Below the pieces are notes generated by a model. It was given only the letters and a program-made list of their open reading frames with translations, made no database searches and was not told the origin of the DNA. Made by a program: the position numbers and the translations under genes. A stretch of 55,233 nt of DNA, taken from positions 1 through 55,233 of the forward strand of contig JAHRWT010000109.1 in NCBI GenBank assembly GCA_019105045.1, in the 5' to 3' direction. Source of the DNA: Sterolibacterium sp. Its GTDB lineage: Bacteria > Pseudomonadota > Gammaproteobacteria > Burkholderiales > Rhodocyclaceae. Every line of letters starts with the position of its first letter. The first letter of the stretch is position 1. Positions 18,526-31,909 of this stretch are shown here, piece after piece.

Positions 18526-19890
18526 TCAGGTCTTCGCCATGCGCAGTTCTGCCGAACGAGCATGAGCCGTCAGGGCTTCGCCGTGGGCCAGGCGGGAGGC
18601 GACCGAGCCAAGTTGCTGGGCGGCGCTGGCGGAGACTTCGATCAGGCTGCTGCGTTTCTGGAAATCATAGACCCCCAGCGGGCTGGAGAAACGGGCACTG
18701 CGTGAGGTGGGCAGGACGTGATTGGGCCCGGCGCAGTAGTCACCAATGGATTCGCTGCTGTAGTGGCCGAGAAAAATAGCGCCGGCATGGCGGATGTGGT
18801 CGACCAGGGCGCGTGGGTCGGCTACGGCCAGTTCCAGGTGTTCCGGCGCGATGTGGTTGGCAATCTGGCAGGCTTCGTCCAGGCTGCGTGTCTGGATCAA
18901 GGCACCACGGCCAGCCAATGAGGCCGCAATCACGGCGCGGCGCGGCATCTGCGGCAGCAGTTTGGCCATGCTGGCGGCGACTTGCTCGATGAAGGCTGCA
19001 TCCGGGCACAGCAGAATGGATTGCGCCAGTTCGTCGTGCTCGGCCTGGGCAAACAGATCCATCGCCACCCAATCGGGGTTGGCGCTGGTATCCGCGATGA
19101 TCAGCACTTCTGACGGCCCGGCCACCATGTCGATACCGACCACCCCAAAAACACGGCGCTTGGCGGCGGCAACATAGGCATTGCCCGGACCGACGATCTT
19201 GTCGACCTGGGGGATGGTTTGCGTGCCATAAGCCAGCGCTGCCACCGCTTGGGCGCCGCCGATGGTAAACACGCGATCGACCCCTGCCAGGTGAGCAGCG
19301 GCCAGCACCAGTGGATTCTTCTGTCCGCCCGGCGTCGGGGTGACCATGATCAATTCGCCCACTCCCGCCACCTTGGCCGGCAAGGCGTTCATCAACACCG
19401 AGGAGGGATAACTGGCCTTGCCGCCGGGCACGTACAGGCCGACGCGATCCAGCGCGGTGACTTTCTGCCCCAGGCGGGTACCGGTAAACGGCGGCGCCGT
19501 GTCCTCGTATTCCCAGGAATCGGCTTTCTGTTTTTCGTGAAAACTGCGGATGCGCCCGGCGGCGATTGCCAGCGCCTCGCGCTGGGCATCCGGCAGACTC
19601 TGCCAGGCAGCAGCGCATTCGGCGGCGGGCAGCTCCAGGGCGCTCAGATGGGCGGCCTCCAATTGATCGAAACGCCGGGTGTAATCGAGCACCGCCGCAT
19701 CGCCCTGGCTGCGTACCTGCTTGAGAATTTCAGCCACACTGCGTTCGATGTTGTCATCGGTCGCAGTTTCAAAAGCCAGCAGTTGATCCAATTGCCGGGC
19801 GAAATCATCGGCGCGGCTGTCCAGGCGGCGAACCTGCACGCTGCTCAAATCATCGGTATCCATCGTGTTCATGCCGCTCATGCCGCTCAT
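18526..19890 (-). CDS. hisD: Histidinol dehydrogenase
   Basis: Zinc enzyme that oxidises histidinol to histidine in two NAD-dependent steps. The 454-residue protein has [16 protein letters not shown], the conserved [11 protein letters not shown], the active-site [10 protein letters not shown] and EHLEL histidines, and the GPNHVLPT segment. The first codons are a tandem repeat with ATGs at positions 1, 4, 7 and 10. GGGAG seven bases before the first ATG supports that one. The start overlaps the hisG stop (ATGA). Confidence 0.95.
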   Translation of the reverse strand: MSGMSGMNTMDTDDLSSVQVRRLDSRADDFARQLDQLLAFETATDDNIERSVAEILKQVRSQGDAAVLDYTRRFDQLEAAHLSALELPAAECAAAWQSLPDAQREALAIAAGRIRSFHEKQKADSWEYEDTAPPFTGTRLGQKVTALDRVGLYVPGGKASYPSSVLMNALPAKVAGVGELIMVTPTPGGQKNPLVLAAAHLAGVDRVFTIGGAQAVAALAYGTQTIPQVDKIVGPGNAYVAAAKRRVFGVVGIDMVAGPSEVLIIADTSANPDWVAMDLFAQAEHDELAQSILLCPDAAFIEQVAASMAKLLPQMPRRAVIAASLAGRGALIQTRSLDEACQIANHIAPEHLELAVADPRALVDHIRHAGAIFLGHYSSESIGDYCAGPNHVLPTSRSARFSSPLGVYDFQKRSSLIEVSASAAQQLGSVASRLAHGEALTAHARSAELRMAKT

Positions 19891-20546
19891 GCAATGGCTC
19901 CCGCGAAAGCGTCGATGACCGGCTGCAGGATTTCCCGCTTCATTTTCAGTGCGGCCTGATTGACCACCAGACGCGAAGAAATCGGCATGATTTCCTCCAC
20001 TTCCACCAGATCATTGGCGCGCAGGGTGCCGCCGGTGGAGACCAGATCGACGATGGCATCCGCCAGGCCGACCAGTGGCGCCAGTTCCATCGAACCATAC
20101 AGTTTGATCAGATCCACATGCACGCCCTTGGCGGCGAAATGCTCGCGGGCGGTCTTCAGATATTTGGTGGCGATGCGCAGGCGGGCACCGCTTTTCACGG
20201 CCTGGCTGTAATCAAAATCCACCGGCGCGGCCACACTCATGCGGCACTTGGCGATGTTCAGATCCAGCGGCTGATACAGACCCGTACCGCTGTGCTCGAT
20301 CAGCACATCCTTGCCGGCGATGCCCAGATCGGCTGCGCCGTATTGCACATAGGTCGGCGTATCGGAAGCGCGCACGATGACCACGCGCACATCGGGCCGG
20401 TTGGTGCCGATGATCAGCTTGCGCGACTGCTCGGGATTCTCGTCCGGCACGATGCCGGCCGCTGCCAGCAAGGGCAGGGTTTCTTCAAAGATGCGCCCTT
20501 TGGAAAGAGCAATGGTAATGCCTTCGTTCACTGGAAGTTTCCGCAA
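19887..20546 (-). CDS. hisG: ATP phosphoribosyltransferase, short form
   Basis: First and rate-limiting step of histidine synthesis, joining ATP and PRPP. At 219 residues it is the short form, which lacks the C-terminal regulatory domain and works only with the HisZ subunit; no hisZ is in the window. Motifs include [18 protein letters not shown] at the front and the PRPP-binding [15 protein letters not shown]. It overlaps hisD and follows murA by about 40 bp in the usual betaproteobacterial order. Confidence 0.95.
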   Translation of the reverse strand: MRKLPVNEGITIALSKGRIFEETLPLLAAAGIVPDENPEQSRKLIIGTNRPDVRVVIVRASDTPTYVQYGAADLGIAGKDVLIEHSGTGLYQPLDLNIAKCRMSVAAPVDFDYSQAVKSGARLRIATKYLKTAREHFAAKGVHVDLIKLYGSMELAPLVGLADAIVDLVSTGGTLRANDLVEVEEIMPISSRLVVNQAALKMKREILQPVIDAFAGAIA

Positions 20547-20588
20547 TCTGATCGGGGAGAAACGCCGATTTTACTTGATTGGCCTGAT

Positions 20589-22116
<1,528 letters not shown>

Positions 22117-22155
22117 GAGAAGCTCCTTGATTGATGCGTTCAGGTATGCCGATGT

Positions 22156-22950
22156 TCAGGCGCGCAGCTTGTAGCCGTGCTTGAGCAGCCGCAAGGTAAA
22201 GACGGCCAGCACCAGCGTGCAACTGGCGACGATGCTCAGGCTTTGCCAGGGCGATACATCGGAGGCGCCGAAAAATCCGTAGCGAAAGCCGTCAATCATA
22301 TAGAACACCGGGTTCCAGCGGGAAACCGTTTGCCAGAATGGCGGCAGGCTGTGTATCGAATAGAACACGCCGGACAGAAAAGTCAGCGGCATGATGAGGA
22401 AGTTCTGGAAGGCGGCGAGTTGATCGAATTTATCTGCCCAGATACCGGCAATGATGCCCAGATTGGCGAACACCGCGCCACTGAGCAGGGTAAACAGCAG
22501 CACCCAGCCTGGCGCGATCATTTGCATCGGCGCAAACCACCAGGTTGCCAGCAGCACACCCGCCGCCACGGCCAGCCCGCGCAACAGCGAAGCCAGTACA
22601 TAGGCCAGAAAGAACGCCGGGTAGGAAATCGGCGGCAGCAGCACAAAGACGATGCTGCCGGTGACCTTGGATTGAATCAGCGAGGAAGAGCTGTTGGCGA
22701 AAGTGTTCTGCAACATCGACATCATCACCAGGCCCGGAATCAAAAAGGCCGTATAGGGAATGCTGCCATGCACCTGTGTCTTGCCTTCCAGAACATGCGA
22801 GAAGATCAGCAGATAGAGCAGCGCCGTCACCACCGGCGCAACCACCGTCTGAAAACCGACTTTCCAGAAACGCAGCACTTCCTTGTAGAACAGGGTGGCA
22901 AAACCGATCACGCCGGTCTGGTCCTGGTTGTTCTGCCGCTTCATGCGCAT
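22156..22950 (-). CDS. ABC-2 type transporter permease (YadH-like)
   Basis: Inner-membrane permease of an ABC exporter with six hydrophobic segments, about 264 residues. Conserved ABC-2 features are LIPGLVMMSMLQNTFANSSSSLIQSK and MPLTFLSGVFYSIHSLPPFWQ. Two start ATGs are possible, at 22950 and 22944. A GGAGG site lies three bases before the first and nine before the second, and the second forms an ATGA with the stop of the ATPase gene. The pair resembles E. coli YadGH, whose substrate is unknown. Confidence 0.88.
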   Translation of the reverse strand: MRMKRQNNQDQTGVIGFATLFYKEVLRFWKVGFQTVVAPVVTALLYLLIFSHVLEGKTQVHGSIPYTAFLIPGLVMMSMLQNTFANSSSSLIQSKVTGSIVFVLLPPISYPAFFLAYVLASLLRGLAVAAGVLLATWWFAPMQMIAPGWVLLFTLLSGAVFANLGIIAGIWADKFDQLAAFQNFLIMPLTFLSGVFYSIHSLPPFWQTVSRWNPVFYMIDGFRYGFFGASDVSPWQSLSIVASCTLVLAVFTLRLLKHGYKLRA

Positions 22951-23861
22951 GTTCCTCCACCCTGCATCAGGCGCACGAAAACGTCTTCCAGATCGGGCTT
23001 GCCGATTTCCATTTCTTCCAGCACACAACCCTGAACGCGCAACTCGGCCAGCAAGGCTTCGATTTCCTGAAAATCAGTGAGCGCCATGCACCAGGTGCCA
23101 TCGCAGTGCTCGGCGCGCGCGGCCAGCGCCGCCGGCAGCGCGGCACCGCCCGCCAGCCGGAAACGCAGGGTATGCGCCGAAAAACGCTGCAGCAGATTGC
23201 TTGTGCTGTCCAGCGCCACGATACGCCCGCTTTTCAGCATGGCAATGCGCTGGCACAGGGATTCGGCCTCTTCCAGATAATGCGTGGTCAGAACGATGGT
23301 GTGACCATCGCGATTCAGCCGTCGCACGAACTGCCAGAGCGTCTGTCGCAATTCCACATCCACGCCCGCCGTCGGCTCATCGAGCACAATCACCGGTGGC
23401 CGATGCACCAGCGCCTGGGCCACCAGAACGCGACGCTTCATGCCGCCGGACAGCATGCGCATATTGGCATTGGCCTTGCTGGTCAGATCCAGGTTGTCGA
23501 GTATCTCGTCGATCCAGTCATCGCGCTGGCGGCTCGCGCCGATGCCGAAATATCCGCACTGGATGTTGAGCGTTTCGCGCACACTGAAGAAAGGATCGAA
23601 CACCAACTCCTGCGGCACCACGCCCAGCTGACGACGCGCGCTGCGGTAATCGCTGACCACATCACAGCCCATCACCTTGATCTTGCCGCTGTCCATGCGC
23701 ACCAACCCGGCCAGGGCGGAAATCAGTGTGGTCTTGCCGGCACCATTGGGGCCGAGCAGACCAAAGAACTCACCGGGCTGCACCGTCAGGTCGACACCAT
23801 CCAGTGCCGTCAGACGGCCATAGCGTTTGACGACCTGATGGATTTCAATTGCACAAGACAT
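22941..23861 (-). CDS. ABC transporter ATPase (YadG-like)
   Basis: Nucleotide-binding subunit of the exporter whose permease follows. The 306-residue protein has Walker A GPNGAGKTTLIS, signature LSGGMKRRVLVAQAL, Walker B VIVLDEPTAGVD and the switch His in VLTTHYLEEAE. A C-terminal extension of about 80 residues is typical of the CcmA/YadG group. The gene is coupled to the permease by overlap and follows mlaB after 86 bp. Confidence 0.92.
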   Translation of the reverse strand: MSCAIEIHQVVKRYGRLTALDGVDLTVQPGEFFGLLGPNGAGKTTLISALAGLVRMDSGKIKVMGCDVVSDYRSARRQLGVVPQELVFDPFFSVRETLNIQCGYFGIGASRQRDDWIDEILDNLDLTSKANANMRMLSGGMKRRVLVAQALVHRPPVIVLDEPTAGVDVELRQTLWQFVRRLNRDGHTIVLTTHYLEEAESLCQRIAMLKSGRIVALDSTSNLLQRFSAHTLRFRLAGGAALPAALAARAEHCDGTWCMALTDFQEIEALLAELRVQGCVLEEMEIGKPDLEDVFVRLMQGGGTCA

Positions 23862-23947
23862 GGGATAGGGCAGTCATCAGACAAGGCCGGCAGTGGCCGA
23901 AAAACGCAAGGCCCGCACGACTGGCGGCGGAAACTGCCGAGCGACGT

Positions 23948-24250
23948 TCACGCCGTACTGCAAAGCGGAAGCAATTCGGTCACACCGTAAAGCGCGGCAA
24001 GACTGAGCAGATCACGCGGCGGATGGGCGATACATAGGGTTTTTTCTTGCGCTTGTGCCTGGCGCAACCAGCCAAAAATCACCGCCAGCGAGGAAGAATC
24101 GACGGATTCGACAGCGGACAGATCGAAGACCGTTTCGGCCTCTGCCAGCATACTCGCGCCGGTAGCAAGCAGAGCGCTGGCTTCGGCCAGTGTCATTGCG
24201 CCCTTGACTGCGACACGAGCCTCCTCACCCTCACCCAGCCTTTGCATCAT
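23948..24250 (-). CDS. mlaB: MlaB, STAS-domain subunit of the Mla transporter
   Basis: Cytoplasmic STAS protein that stabilises the MlaFE ATPase-permease complex. About 100 residues, with the STAS core VFDLSAVESVDSSSLAVIFGWLRQAQ; the Ser-Ser pair at the helix start is typical. The ATG at 24250 lies seven bases after the mlaC stop. The longer frame runs inside mlaC and is rejected. Position at the end of mlaFEDAC supports the call. Confidence 0.88.
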   Translation of the reverse strand: MMQRLGEGEEARVAVKGAMTLAEASALLATGASMLAEAETVFDLSAVESVDSSSLAVIFGWLRQAQAQEKTLCIAHPPRDLLSLAALYGVTELLPLCSTA

Positions 24251-24257
24251 GCGCGTA

Positions 24258-24896
24258 TCACTTCCGGCTGGCAGCCTGGCCGGCGGCCTTTTCGCTGCTG
24301 GCGTTTTTCTCCTGCAGCGCACGGATCAGACCATCGACACCGGCCTTGCGGATTTCACTGGTAAAGAAATCACGGTAGTTGATCACCAGACTGATGCCAC
24401 CGACCTCGATGTCATAGACCTTCCATTCGCTGCCCTGCTTTTCCAGGTAGTAGTCCAAGGTGATCGGTTTGGCGCTGCCCGCCTGGCTGATCCGGGTCAG
24501 CACCTTGACATCGGTGGCCTCCGGCTTGGCGTTGAGCGGCTTGAACTCCATGGTTTGCGATTTGTATTCGTTGAGCGCCTTTGAGTAAGTGCGCACCAGC
24601 AAGGTACGGAACTCATCCGTCAGCATCTTTTGCTGGGCGGCATCGGCCTTGTTCCAGTTGCGCGCCATGGCCAGCCGCGCCATGTGCGAAAAATTGAAGT
24701 GCGGCAAGACCTTGCTTTCCACCAGGGCGATGGTTTTCTGGGTGTTGCCGGACTGGATATCCTTGTCGTTGCGCACGACTTCCAGCACTTCATTGGTCAC
24801 GCTCTTGACCAGCACATCCGGTGCGGTTTCCTGGGCACCGACAAAACCGGCGGCCAGCAACATCAGACCGGCAAACAACAGATTAACGAATTTCAT
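24258..24896 (-). CDS. mlaC: MlaC, periplasmic phospholipid shuttle
   Basis: Soluble periplasmic protein that carries phospholipids between outer-membrane MlaA and inner-membrane MlaFEDB. About 212 residues, with a signal peptide ending at VGAQ. Tol-Ttg2 family motifs include LARNWNKADAAQQKMLTDEFRTLL and the late WKVYDIEVGGISLVINYR. Of two nearby ATGs, 24896 has GGA at better spacing than 24902. The C-terminal tail is Lys/Ala/Ser-rich. Confidence 0.92.
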   Translation of the reverse strand: MKFVNLLFAGLMLLAAGFVGAQETAPDVLVKSVTNEVLEVVRNDKDIQSGNTQKTIALVESKVLPHFNFSHMARLAMARNWNKADAAQQKMLTDEFRTLLVRTYSKALNEYKSQTMEFKPLNAKPEATDVKVLTRISQAGSAKPITLDYYLEKQGSEWKVYDIEVGGISLVINYRDFFTSEIRKAGVDGLIRALQEKNASSEKAAGQAASRK

Positions 24897-24954
24897 GAAC
24901 ATTCCAGACATCCAAAACAGATAATGGTCAGGTAACAGATGCGCATCAAGCGGA

Positions 24955-25926
24955 TCAGTGAGCGGATCGGTCAGCCAGCAACAACAAGCGGCTGCCCTCT
25001 GGTGCCCAGGCCATATTGACCAGCGTCGGCCGCAGCGGTTCGGTAATCCAGGATGTGGGCGCGATGACAGAAGGCGTGCTGATATCCACCGATTCACGCT
25101 CGACAACCAGGTTGGATGCACCGATCACCGGCTCCAGGCGTATCGTGGTCACCCCATTGCCCGGAGCAGGAGCAAAGGACAGGTAATCTGCCGAGTCTTC
25201 GGTTTCCCGTGGCGGATTGCCATCGTAAATCAGGCTGCGTCGCCGCTGCAGATAGGCATCACGCATATAGGAATAACGATCCAGCGCAGCTTCTTCGATG
25301 ATCTTGTCGGCTGCCAGCAAACCAGCGCGGTTGTTTATGGCGCGGGTCGCCAGCAGGCTGTTGCGTGTCGGCACATGATCCAGCCAGACGACCGGGTCCG
25401 CAGAAGTATCCGCTGCCAGACCAAATGAATCGCGCAACGTGCTGGGGCCAAGCAGCGGCAGAACCAGATAAGGGCCCGATTCGACGCCCCAGCGTCCGAA
25501 TGTCTGTCCAAAATCCTCTTCGTGCTTTTCCAGCCCCAGATCACTGGCCACGTCGATCACCCCCAGCAGACCGAAGGTCGTATTGACGGCCAGTCTGCTG
25601 ACATCACTCAAGGCTTCGGGCACCTTGCCTTGCAGCAGGTTGTTGATGGCAATGAACAGATCACCGATGTTGGCAAAAAAGTTGGTCACGCCTTTGCGCA
25701 CCGGCGAAGGCAATACCGTTTCATAGCCCTGAGCGATCGGCCTGACGATGGTCTTGTCGAGGCCTTCATTGATGTCAAACATCGCCCGGTTGAATCCTTC
25801 AATCGGATCGCGTGGATTACCCGATGTGGCACAACCACTGAGGACACCAGCCGCCAGAAACAGCGCCAGCATAGCCTTGCGATATCGATGCCCAACCTGC
25901 CATTTATTCACGAAATGTTCATCCAT
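24955..25926 (-). CDS. mlaA: MlaA (VacJ) outer-membrane lipoprotein with a long tail
   Basis: Removes mislocalised phospholipid from the outer leaflet of the outer membrane and hands it to MlaC. The signal peptide ends in the lipobox LSGC. The MlaA core follows: DPIEGFNRAMFDINEGLDK, LPSPVRKGVTNFFANIGD, the hydrophobic ring segment and YLVLPLLGPSTLRDS. The product is about 323 residues versus roughly 250 in E. coli. The extra length is a C-terminal region of about 80 residues, with no known domain and a beta-like hydrophobic pattern. The start could also be the ATG at 25944. Placement between mlaD and mlaC is normal for the class. Confidence 0.9.
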   Translation of the reverse strand: MDEHFVNKWQVGHRYRKAMLALFLAAGVLSGCATSGNPRDPIEGFNRAMFDINEGLDKTIVRPIAQGYETVLPSPVRKGVTNFFANIGDLFIAINNLLQGKVPEALSDVSRLAVNTTFGLLGVIDVASDLGLEKHEEDFGQTFGRWGVESGPYLVLPLLGPSTLRDSFGLAADTSADPVVWLDHVPTRNSLLATRAINNRAGLLAADKIIEEAALDRYSYMRDAYLQRRRSLIYDGNPPRETEDSADYLSFAPAPGNGVTTIRLEPVIGASNLVVERESVDISTPSVIAPTSWITEPLRPTLVNMAWAPEGSRLLLLADRSAH

Positions 25927-25989
25927 GTTGTCGTTCCGACGCATTGTGGCGTTGCCGCACTGGATCACGCGCAACACCCGCCTGGCTTC

Positions 25990-26011
25990 ACTTGTCCTGC
26001 ACTTGTCCTGC
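25990..26011. repeat. 11-bp tandem duplication between mlaD and mlaA
   Basis: ACTTGTCCTGC is repeated head to tail at 25990-26000 and 26001-26011, with a third partial copy beginning ACTTGCC. It begins just after the mlaD stop codon on the minus strand. It looks like a replication-slippage product. Confidence 0.8.
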
Positions 26012-26019
26012 ACTTGCCG

Positions 26020-26490
26020 TTACTGTCCGCTGTCATCCTCGGCGGCCTTGTTGAACATGAACTGACTGATCAACTTCTCCAGAACCACGGCTGACTGTGT
26101 TTTCCTGATCGTATCGCCGGCGCTCATCATGTCTGCGGATCCGCCCACTTCCAGACCGACATACTGTTCGCCAAGCAAGCCTGAAGTGTTGATGGTAGCA
26201 ACAGTTTCCTTGTCGAACCGATAGCGATGATCGATCTGCAGACCGACCACCGCTTCGTAGTCCTCACCATCAAGCCGGATATCCGCCACCCGACCGATCA
26301 CCACACCGGCCATCTTGACCGCACCACGCACTTTCAGACCGCCAATATTATCAAATTTGGCTTCCAGACGATATGTCTCACCCATACTGGATGAAGCCAG
26401 ATTACCCACTTTCAGCGCCAGAAAAAGCAGCGACGTCAAGCCAATTGCGACAAAAATGCCAACCCACAGGTCGATGGTTGCACGGTTCAT
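26020..26490 (-). CDS. mlaD: MlaD, MCE-domain subunit
   Basis: Inner-membrane-anchored MCE protein whose hexamer forms the lipid-binding ring of the Mla transporter. The 156-residue protein has one N-terminal helix (about 8-28) and a single MCE domain (YRLEAKFDNIGGLKVRGAVK, TSGLLGEQYVGLEVGG). Length matches the single-MCE MlaD type. It abuts mlaE. Confidence 0.94.
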   Translation of the reverse strand: MNRATIDLWVGIFVAIGLTSLLFLALKVGNLASSSMGETYRLEAKFDNIGGLKVRGAVKMAGVVIGRVADIRLDGEDYEAVVGLQIDHRYRFDKETVATINTSGLLGEQYVGLEVGGSADMMSAGDTIRKTQSAVVLEKLISQFMFNKAAEDDSGQ

Positions 26491-27285
26491 TCAAGCCCCC
26501 CGGAACATGAGTGCAGTCAGGATGAAATCGGCGGCCAGTACCGCCAATGAGGAAGTGACAACTGTGCGCGTGGTCGCCCCCGAAACGCCCTCGGCGGTCG
26601 GCTCGGCGTCATAGCCTTCGAAGACAGCGATCCAGCTGATGATGGTACCGAACACGCAGCTCTTGATGAAACCGTTGAGGATGTCCTCACGAAAATCGAC
26701 GGAGGCCTGCATCTGCGACCAGAACGAGCCTTCATCAACACCAATCAGCTGCACGCCAACCAGATAGCCACCAAACACACCCATGGCGGAAAATAGCGCG
26801 GCCAGCAGCGGCATGGAAATCACACCAGCCCAGTAGCGCGGCGCGACGACGCGGGCAATAGGATTGACGGCCATCATTTCCATGGCGGAAATCTGCTCGG
26901 TGGCTTTCATCAAACCAATTTCAGCGGTAATGGCCGATCCGGCACGACTGGCAAACAACAGGGCGGCCACCACCGGACCCAGCTCGCGCACCAGCGACAA
27001 GGCCACCAGCACGCCCAGCGCTTCGCTCGAACCATAGCGTTGCAGAGTGTCATAACCCTGCAGACCGAGCACCATGCCAACGAACAGGCCGGAAACCAGG
27101 ATGATGATCAGGCTGAGCACACCAGTGAAATAGATTTCACGGATGGTCAGATGAAAACGACGCAGCGCCGTCCCCGAATGCAGCAGGATCGCCAGGAAAA
27201 AGCGACTGGCAAAACCCAGGCGCCAGATGCGGCGGGTCACGTTGTTGCCCAGCTGAACCAGCCCATTCTTCAGCCGCTCAAGCAT
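26491..27285 (-). CDS. mlaE: MlaE, Mla transporter permease
   Basis: Permease of the phospholipid transporter, 264 residues, with five to six membrane helices. The MlaE (DUF140) signature is clear: LGLQGYDTLQRYGSSEALG, LVRELGPVVAALLFASRAGSAITAEIGLMKATEQISAM. It overlaps the mlaF stop by eight bases and is followed directly by mlaD. Confidence 0.95.
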   Translation of the reverse strand: MLERLKNGLVQLGNNVTRRIWRLGFASRFFLAILLHSGTALRRFHLTIREIYFTGVLSLIIILVSGLFVGMVLGLQGYDTLQRYGSSEALGVLVALSLVRELGPVVAALLFASRAGSAITAEIGLMKATEQISAMEMMAVNPIARVVAPRYWAGVISMPLLAALFSAMGVFGGYLVGVQLIGVDEGSFWSQMQASVDFREDILNGFIKSCVFGTIISWIAVFEGYDAEPTAEGVSGATTRTVVTSSLAVLAADFILTALMFRGA

Positions 27286-28126
27286 GATTGTCTCCTTTGG
27301 CGCGCAGGGGTTGATTCACGATCTCCTCGGCGTAAGCCGGCGCCGGATAGTGGAAAGCCACCGGCCCATCGGCCTCGCCCCAGATGAACTGATGCACATA
27401 CGGCGTGGTCGAGGCCCTGAGTTCGTCAGGCGTACCTTCCGCCACGATGCGGCCTTCGGAAACGAAATAGACGTAATCGACGATTTTCAGCGATTCCTGC
27501 ACATCATGGGTGACGATGATGGAGCTGGCCCCCAGCGCATCGTTCAGACGACGGATCAGATCACCCACCACCGCCAGCGAGATCGGGTCCAGCCCGGCAA
27601 AAGGCTCGTCATACATGATCAGCAAGGGATCAAGAGCAATCGCCCGCGCCAGCGCCACGCGCCGCGCCATGCCCCCGGACAGCTCGGCCGGCATCAGATC
27701 ATGTGCCCCGCGCAGGCCAACGGAATGCAGTTTCATCATCACCAGGTCACGAATCAACTCTTCCGGCAGATCGGTATGCTCGCGCATCTGGAAAGCCACG
27801 TTCTCATAGACCGACATGTCGGTAAATAGCGCACCGAACTGGAACAGCATCCCCATGCGCCGGCGCAAGGCGTACAGGCCATCGCCATCCAGATCATTCA
27901 CCCGCTGGCCATTGACCCACACATCTCCACTGCTCGCCTTGAGCTGGCCGCCGATCAGACGCAACGTCGTGGTCTTGCCACAGCCGCTGCTGCCCATGAT
28001 GGCAACGACCTTGCCGCGCGGAATCTCCATGTTGATGCCGGAGAGCACCGGGCGCTGATCGTAGGCAAAATTTACGTTGCTGAGTCGTACCAGACAGTCG
28101 TCAGCAGCATGGAATGCGGTTGCCAC
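27278..28126 (-). CDS. mlaF: MlaF, Mla transporter ATPase
   Basis: ATPase that powers Mla lipid transport, 282 residues. Walker A GSSGCGKTTTLRLIGG, signature ELSGGMARRVALARA, Walker B LLIMYDEPFAGLDP and the H-loop IVTHDVQE are intact. The start is a GTG at 28126; no ATG occurs before the Walker region except within it, so the GTG is needed for a full ABC domain. It is the first gene of a long minus-strand run reaching murA and hisG. Confidence 0.95.
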   Translation of the reverse strand: MATAFHAADDCLVRLSNVNFAYDQRPVLSGINMEIPRGKVVAIMGSSGCGKTTTLRLIGGQLKASSGDVWVNGQRVNDLDGDGLYALRRRMGMLFQFGALFTDMSVYENVAFQMREHTDLPEELIRDLVMMKLHSVGLRGAHDLMPAELSGGMARRVALARAIALDPLLIMYDEPFAGLDPISLAVVGDLIRRLNDALGASSIIVTHDVQESLKIVDYVYFVSEGRIVAEGTPDELRASTTPYVHQFIWGEADGPVAFHYPAPAYAEEIVNQPLRAKGDNHA

Positions 28127-28156
28127 GCAATCGTCTCGTATTTGATGAAATGCGCG

Positions 28157-28165
28157 ATTCTAGCA
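28157..28165 (-). promoter_or_regulatory. Extended -10 promoter ahead of mlaF
   Basis: Read on the minus strand, TGCTAGAAT fits an extended -10 (TG-N-TAGAAT) 31 bp before the GTG start. No good -35 is seen, as allowed for extended -10 promoters. Confidence 0.45.
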
Positions 28166-28318
28166 TCCTGCGACAAACCACCTCGCCAACTCGCCGACGG
28201 CTTGTGTCATGTACGCAGTTTCCGCGACAATTCCCACCCAGGCCGCCGCCAGCCGCCGTGCGTCTTATCCCCTGCTCACGTTATCGCGAGCGTCCCTTTT
28301 ATCCGCCCAGGTACTGCC

Positions 28319-28756
28319 ATGCCGCGCGTAAAAATCGAATTGCCCGAACAGTTTTCCTTCCACACCGAACTGGACATCTACCAAAGCCATATCAACTATG
28401 GCGGACATCTGGATAACGCCCTGTTGCTGACCCTGGTTTCGGAAGCACGGGCGCGCTACTTCAAGTCGCTGGGCTACCATGAAGGCAATATCGAAGGCGT
28501 CGGCATCATCATGGCGGATGCCGCCGTGCAGTACAAATCGGAAGCCTTTCAGGGCGAAACCCTGATCGTGGGCATGGCAGCGGCCGACTTCAGCAAGAAA
28601 GGCTGCGACCTGGTCTGGCAGATGCACGAAAAAACCCATCAGCGCGAAGTCGCCCGTGGCAAGGCCGGCATCGTTTTCATGGACTACGCGACACGCACGA
28701 TTGTTCCTGTACCAGCGGCCTTCCGCCATCGTGCGAGCCCTCCTGATCCGTGCTGA
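28319..28756 (+). CDS. Hotdog-fold acyl-CoA thioesterase
   Basis: Probable acyl-CoA thioesterase that frees CoA from acyl-CoA. The 145-residue protein has the 4-hydroxybenzoyl-CoA thioesterase/YbgC pattern: TELDIYQSHINYGGHLDNALLL near the start, then a long helix with EARARYF and a strand GIVFMDYATRTIVPVP. The usual catalytic Asp of the YbgC motif is replaced by a YQSHINYGGHLDN arrangement seen in related thioesterase-like proteins, so the substrate and even the activity are uncertain. The ATG at 28319 has AGG nearby; the longer frame overlaps the mlaF promoter. Divergent from mlaF. Confidence 0.8.
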   Translation: MPRVKIELPEQFSFHTELDIYQSHINYGGHLDNALLLTLVSEARARYFKSLGYHEGNIEGVGIIMADAAVQYKSEAFQGETLIVGMAAADFSKKGCDLVWQMHEKTHQREVARGKAGIVFMDYATRTIVPVPAAFRHRASPPDPC

Positions 28757-28833
28757 AGCCATGCGGAGAAAAGGCAGACAAAACCTACTGCATCATGCCA
28801 TATGGAAGTAAAATATCCGGCTTTGAATTTCCT

Positions 28834-28848
28834 GTCGGCCTGGCCGAC
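28834..28848. repeat. Perfect GC-rich palindrome before the 87-residue ORF
   Basis: GTCGGCC-T-GGCCGAC ends 11 bases before the ATG at 28860, where a ribosome site would be expected; none is visible. It could form a hairpin in the leader. Confidence 0.5.
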
Positions 28849-28859
28849 CACGCACTGCC

Positions 28860-29123
28860 ATGAAGAAATCGACGGGTACCTCCCAGCGCAATGCCATGCG
28901 CTACCACCTCTTGGGCAATGACGGGCTCTATACGCCCATCCCCTTTCTGTTCGTTACCGACCGGATGTCCCAGGAAATCATCGCCGAACGGCAGCAGATC
29001 CTTGCAGCTCTGTCGGCCAACCAGCGCGAGCGGCAACTCAAACTGTTCGAACGTTACGACCCGCAGCACAGTTCGGCCGCGTTCAATGCCATGCTGCATC
29101 TGTTTTCGCCGACCAAAAAATAA
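28860..29123 (+). CDS. Small hypothetical protein
   Basis: An 87-residue open frame I do not recognise. It is rich in Arg, Gln and Ser and has no signal peptide or membrane helix. A helical stretch (IIAERQQILAALSANQRERQLKLFER) occupies the middle, and it ends LFSPTKK. Codon use resembles its neighbours and it fills an otherwise empty 0.5-kb gap before leuS. No ribosome site is visible, and a palindrome sits where one would be. It may be a real lineage-specific gene or a chance frame. Confidence 0.45.
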   Translation: MKKSTGTSQRNAMRYHLLGNDGLYTPIPFLFVTDRMSQEIIAERQQILAALSANQRERQLKLFERYDPQHSSAAFNAMLHLFSPTKK

Positions 29124-31877
<2,754 letters not shown>

Positions 31878-31909
31878 ACATGCTGGCTCTGGGCATGGGG
31901 AACACCTGC

